From positions 1-7,814 of the forward strand of contig JANQQO010000045.1 of assembly GCA_028289305.1 (NCBI GenBank): DNA of 7,814 nucleotides, read 5' to 3'. How positions within the stretch are numbered: the first letter of the stretch is position 1; the number at the start of each line of letters is the position of its first letter. The notes beneath the pieces are model-generated. The model did no database searches, had not been told where the DNA came from, and was given only the letters and a program-made list of their open reading frames with translations. The position numbers were made by a program, and so were the translations under genes. The stretch is from Rickettsiales bacterium (lineage in GTDB: Bacteria; Pseudomonadota; Alphaproteobacteria; Rickettsiales; JANQQO01). Below are positions 6,941 through 7,814 of this stretch, piece by piece.

Positions 6941-7114
6941 CTATAGCTCTTGGCCTTCGCCGCGATCAGCACGCATATCTGGCGCATTTGGTACCAAGCC
7001 CGGTGTGCCGCCTAAATGGCGGGTGGGTGCAGGCCCTCTGTCCCGCACCAAATCCACCACGTTTCGTAACAACCTTGCTCCGTCTTGTATAATCTCTGCT
7101 GGACTACGCGGCAT
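6941..7114 (-). CDS. Unrecognised 57-aa small protein
   Basis: I do not recognise this protein. The frame runs from ATG (7114-7112) to TAG (6943-6941). A strong Shine-Dalgarno AAAGGA (7127-7122) lies 7 nt before the ATG, better than that of several neighbours. Residues 4-26 (starting SPAEIIQDGARLL) would form an amphipathic helix with I8, I9, L15, L16, V19, V20, L22 and V23 on one face and charged residues on the other. Residues 28-46 are rich in Pro and Gly (GPAPTRHLGGTPG...), and the end is charged. No signal peptide or membrane segment is seen. An extended -10 lies upstream and an intrinsic terminator downstream. The codons have less G/C at third positions than gpmI. It could also be a chance ORF over a non-coding RNA. 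Confidence 0.5.
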   Translation of the reverse strand: MPRSPAEIIQDGARLLRNVVDLVRDRGPAPTRHLGGTPGLVPNAPDMRADRGEGQEL

Positions 7115-7125
7115 CGCTTTATCCT

Positions 7126-7154
7126 TTGCGGTTTTCTTATCTTAGCAGTATAAC
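7126..7154 (+). promoter_or_regulatory. Candidate sigma70 promoter for ffh
   Basis: TTGCGG (7126-7131) and TATAAC (7149-7154) lie 17 nt apart on the plus strand. Transcription would start near 7161 and give ffh a leader of about 160 nt that includes the dyad and palindromic element B. The boxes are only moderately close to consensus, and the -35 box overlaps the Shine-Dalgarno of the opposite small ORF. Confidence 0.4.
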
Positions 7155-7155
7155 A
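7147..7155 (-). promoter_or_regulatory. Extended -10 promoter for the small ORF
   Basis: On the minus strand TGTTATACT is an extended -10 box (TGnTATAAT type, one mismatch) 32 nt before the small ORF's ATG. A second identical copy lies at 7184-7176. No good -35 box accompanies either one, which is acceptable for extended -10 promoters. The box occupies the same DNA as the plus-strand TATAAC proposed for ffh. Confidence 0.4.
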
Positions 7156-7168
7156 CAAAAGCCCATAT

Positions 7169-7195
7169 ATACGCTAGTATAACAACATAGCGTAT
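7169..7195. promoter_or_regulatory. 8-bp perfect dyad, possible operator
   Basis: ATACGCTA (7169-7176) is repeated inverted as TAGCGTAT (7188-7195) around 11 nt that contain the second TATAAC box. The size and spacing fit a dimeric repressor site between the divergent small ORF and ffh, or a hairpin in the ffh leader. The dyad is certain; its role is not. Confidence 0.4.
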
Positions 7196-7196
7196 C

Positions 7197-7289
7197 CCTC
7201 CCCCAGTAGGGGGGAGGCTAGGAGGGGGGCGAGTAATGAATGATCTACCAACTCTGGCCCCCACCCTGTCCCTCCCCCTAAGGGGGAGG
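7197..7289. repeat. Compound palindromic element B, C/G-run rich, in the ffh leader
   Basis: Inner hairpins CCTCCCCC-N5-GGGGGAGG (7197-7217) and CCTCCCCC-TAA-GGGGGAGG (7271-7289) stand at the ends. Adjacent G- and C-rich stretches (about 7221-7230 and 7256-7265) make the two halves roughly inverted copies of each other around a 25-nt centre. The plan is the same as in element A, but the sequence is unrelated. Similar CCTCCCCC/GGGGGAGG repeats are common in alphaproteobacterial intergenic DNA. The plus-strand G runs around 7209-7229 could form a G-quadruplex. The right hairpin is followed by AGAATTTT, a poor terminator tail. Confidence 0.75.
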
Positions 7290-7319
7290 AGAATTTTGCA
7301 CATAACTATAGAATAGTAC

Positions 7320-7814
7320 ATGTTCGACACACTCAGCGATAATTTAAGTACTGTCTTCTCCCGCCTGCGCGGCAAGGGCTATCTCAATGAAGAAGACGTC
7401 ACCGCCGCCATGCGTGAGGTGCGCATCGCCTTGCTTGAGGCCGATGTCGCCCTGCCTGTCGTCAAAACATTCATCGCAGAGGTAAAAGAAAAGGCCGTCG
7501 GCCAAGAGGTCACAAAAAGCGTCTCGCCGGCGCAGATGGTCATCAAAATCGTCCACGACCACCTCATCACCCTGCTCGGCAGCGAACAATCCGCGCTCAA
7601 TCTCGCCGCAGTACCCCCGGTCGTCATCATGATGGTCGGCCTGCAAGGCTCGGGTAAAACCACCAGCACCGCCAAGCTCGCCCTGCATTTGCGCAGCAAG
7701 GAGAAGAAGAAGGCCCTCCTCGCCTCGCTCGATGTCTCGCGCCCTGCTGCGCAAGAACAGCTCGCCACGCTCGGCAAGCAGGTCGGCATCGATACGCTTG
7801 AGATCATCCCCAAC
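7320..7814 (+). CDS. ffh: Ffh, signal recognition particle GTPase (SRP54), 5' part only
   Basis: Ffh binds 4.5S RNA and signal sequences of nascent membrane proteins and delivers ribosomes to FtsY. Only 165 codons are present; the frame is open to the window end. Residues 1-90 (MFDTLSDNLSTVFSRLRGKG ...) form the N-domain helical bundle with VRIALLEADVALPVV (34-48). The G domain begins with VVIMMVGLQGSGKTTSTAKLA; the P-loop G1 is GLQGSGKT at 107-114. SLDVSRPAAQEQL (136-148) contains the DxxRPAA signature of SRP GTPases. The ATG at 7320 agrees with the family's usual MFxxLSxxL start. No Shine-Dalgarno lies in the expected place; the only GGAGGAG is about 28 nt away inside element B. The M domain is outside the window. 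Confidence 0.95.
   Translation, partial: MFDTLSDNLSTVFSRLRGKGYLNEEDVTAAMREVRIALLEADVALPVVKTFIAEVKEKAVGQEVTKSVSPAQMVIKIVHDHLITLLGSEQSALNLAAVPPVVIMMVGLQGSGKTTSTAKLALHLRSKEKKKALLASLDVSRPAAQEQLATLGKQVGIDTLEIIPN

Noticed and set aside
6836..7289. CRISPR array
   Set aside because: There are only two palindromic units of different sequence, no regular direct repeats with spacers and no cas genes.
7271..7298. Intrinsic terminator just upstream of ffh on the plus strand
   Set aside because: The hairpin is strong, but it is followed by AGAATTTTGC, with too few and too distant T residues; an element-B structure is the simpler reading.
6726..7319. tRNA, 4.5S RNA or other structured RNA gene in the spacer
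   Set aside because: No cloverleaf, CCA end or conserved 4.5S GGAA-tetraloop hairpin was found; the hairpins present are explained by the palindromic elements.
7142..7375. 77-codon minus-strand ORF running across element B and the ffh start
   Set aside because: It translates the palindromic repeat and the antisense of ffh, gives low-complexity Pro/Arg sequence and lacks a ribosome binding site.
7344..7754. 136-codon and overlapping 144-codon minus-strand ORFs opposite ffh
   Set aside because: The plus strand encodes an unmistakable SRP GTPase; the antisense frames show no domain and have no start signals.

Overview
The window looks like a chromosomal housekeeping segment from an alphaproteobacterium, probably an uncultivated lineage. 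The evidence is the run rsfS-rlmH-gpmI-ctpA-yibQ-like-rppH, with dusB and ispD beside it and an IspD of alphaproteobacterial style. I cannot place it to genus. Base composition is moderate (slightly above 50 % GC by eye). Apart from a repeat-bearing spacer, no phage, transposase or defence gene is visible.

Layout from left to right. (1) Positions 1-169, minus strand: 5' end of ispD (isoprenoid synthesis), running off the window. (2) A 58-bp divergent spacer, then dusB on the plus strand (tRNA dihydrouridine synthase). (3) dusB meets rppH tail to tail, and the two stop codons overlap on opposite strands. (4) A minus-strand block reads gpmI -> ctpA -> yibQ-like -> rppH with gaps of 9, 21 and 6 nt, which is very probably one operon. 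(5) Upstream of it on the same strand are rlmH (94-nt gap) and rsfS (141-nt gap). rsfS has a near-consensus sigma70 promoter. (6) A 594-bp spacer separates rsfS from ffh. It holds two compound palindromes of different sequence but the same architecture. Between them lies an unrecognised 57-codon ORF on the minus strand with its own Shine-Dalgarno, extended -10 and intrinsic terminator. (7) ffh (SRP GTPase) starts at 7320 on the plus strand and leaves the window after 165 codons.

How the genes fit together. RsfS and RlmH act on the large ribosomal subunit, DusB on tRNA, RppH on mRNA 5' ends and Ffh on membrane targeting. GpmI is the glycolytic phosphoglycerate mutase. CtpA and the YibQ-like protein are envelope proteins. 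Many alphaproteobacteria carry an envC-type gene between gpmI and ctpA and nadD before rsfS. Both are absent from those places here.

The most interesting part is the rsfS-ffh spacer (about 6726-7319). It contains the small ORF as an apparently complete transcription unit, the two compound palindromes flanking it, and a short divergent control region with an 8-bp dyad and a repeated TATAAC box. I found no clearly new multi-gene system; the small ORF is the only candidate for an undescribed gene.
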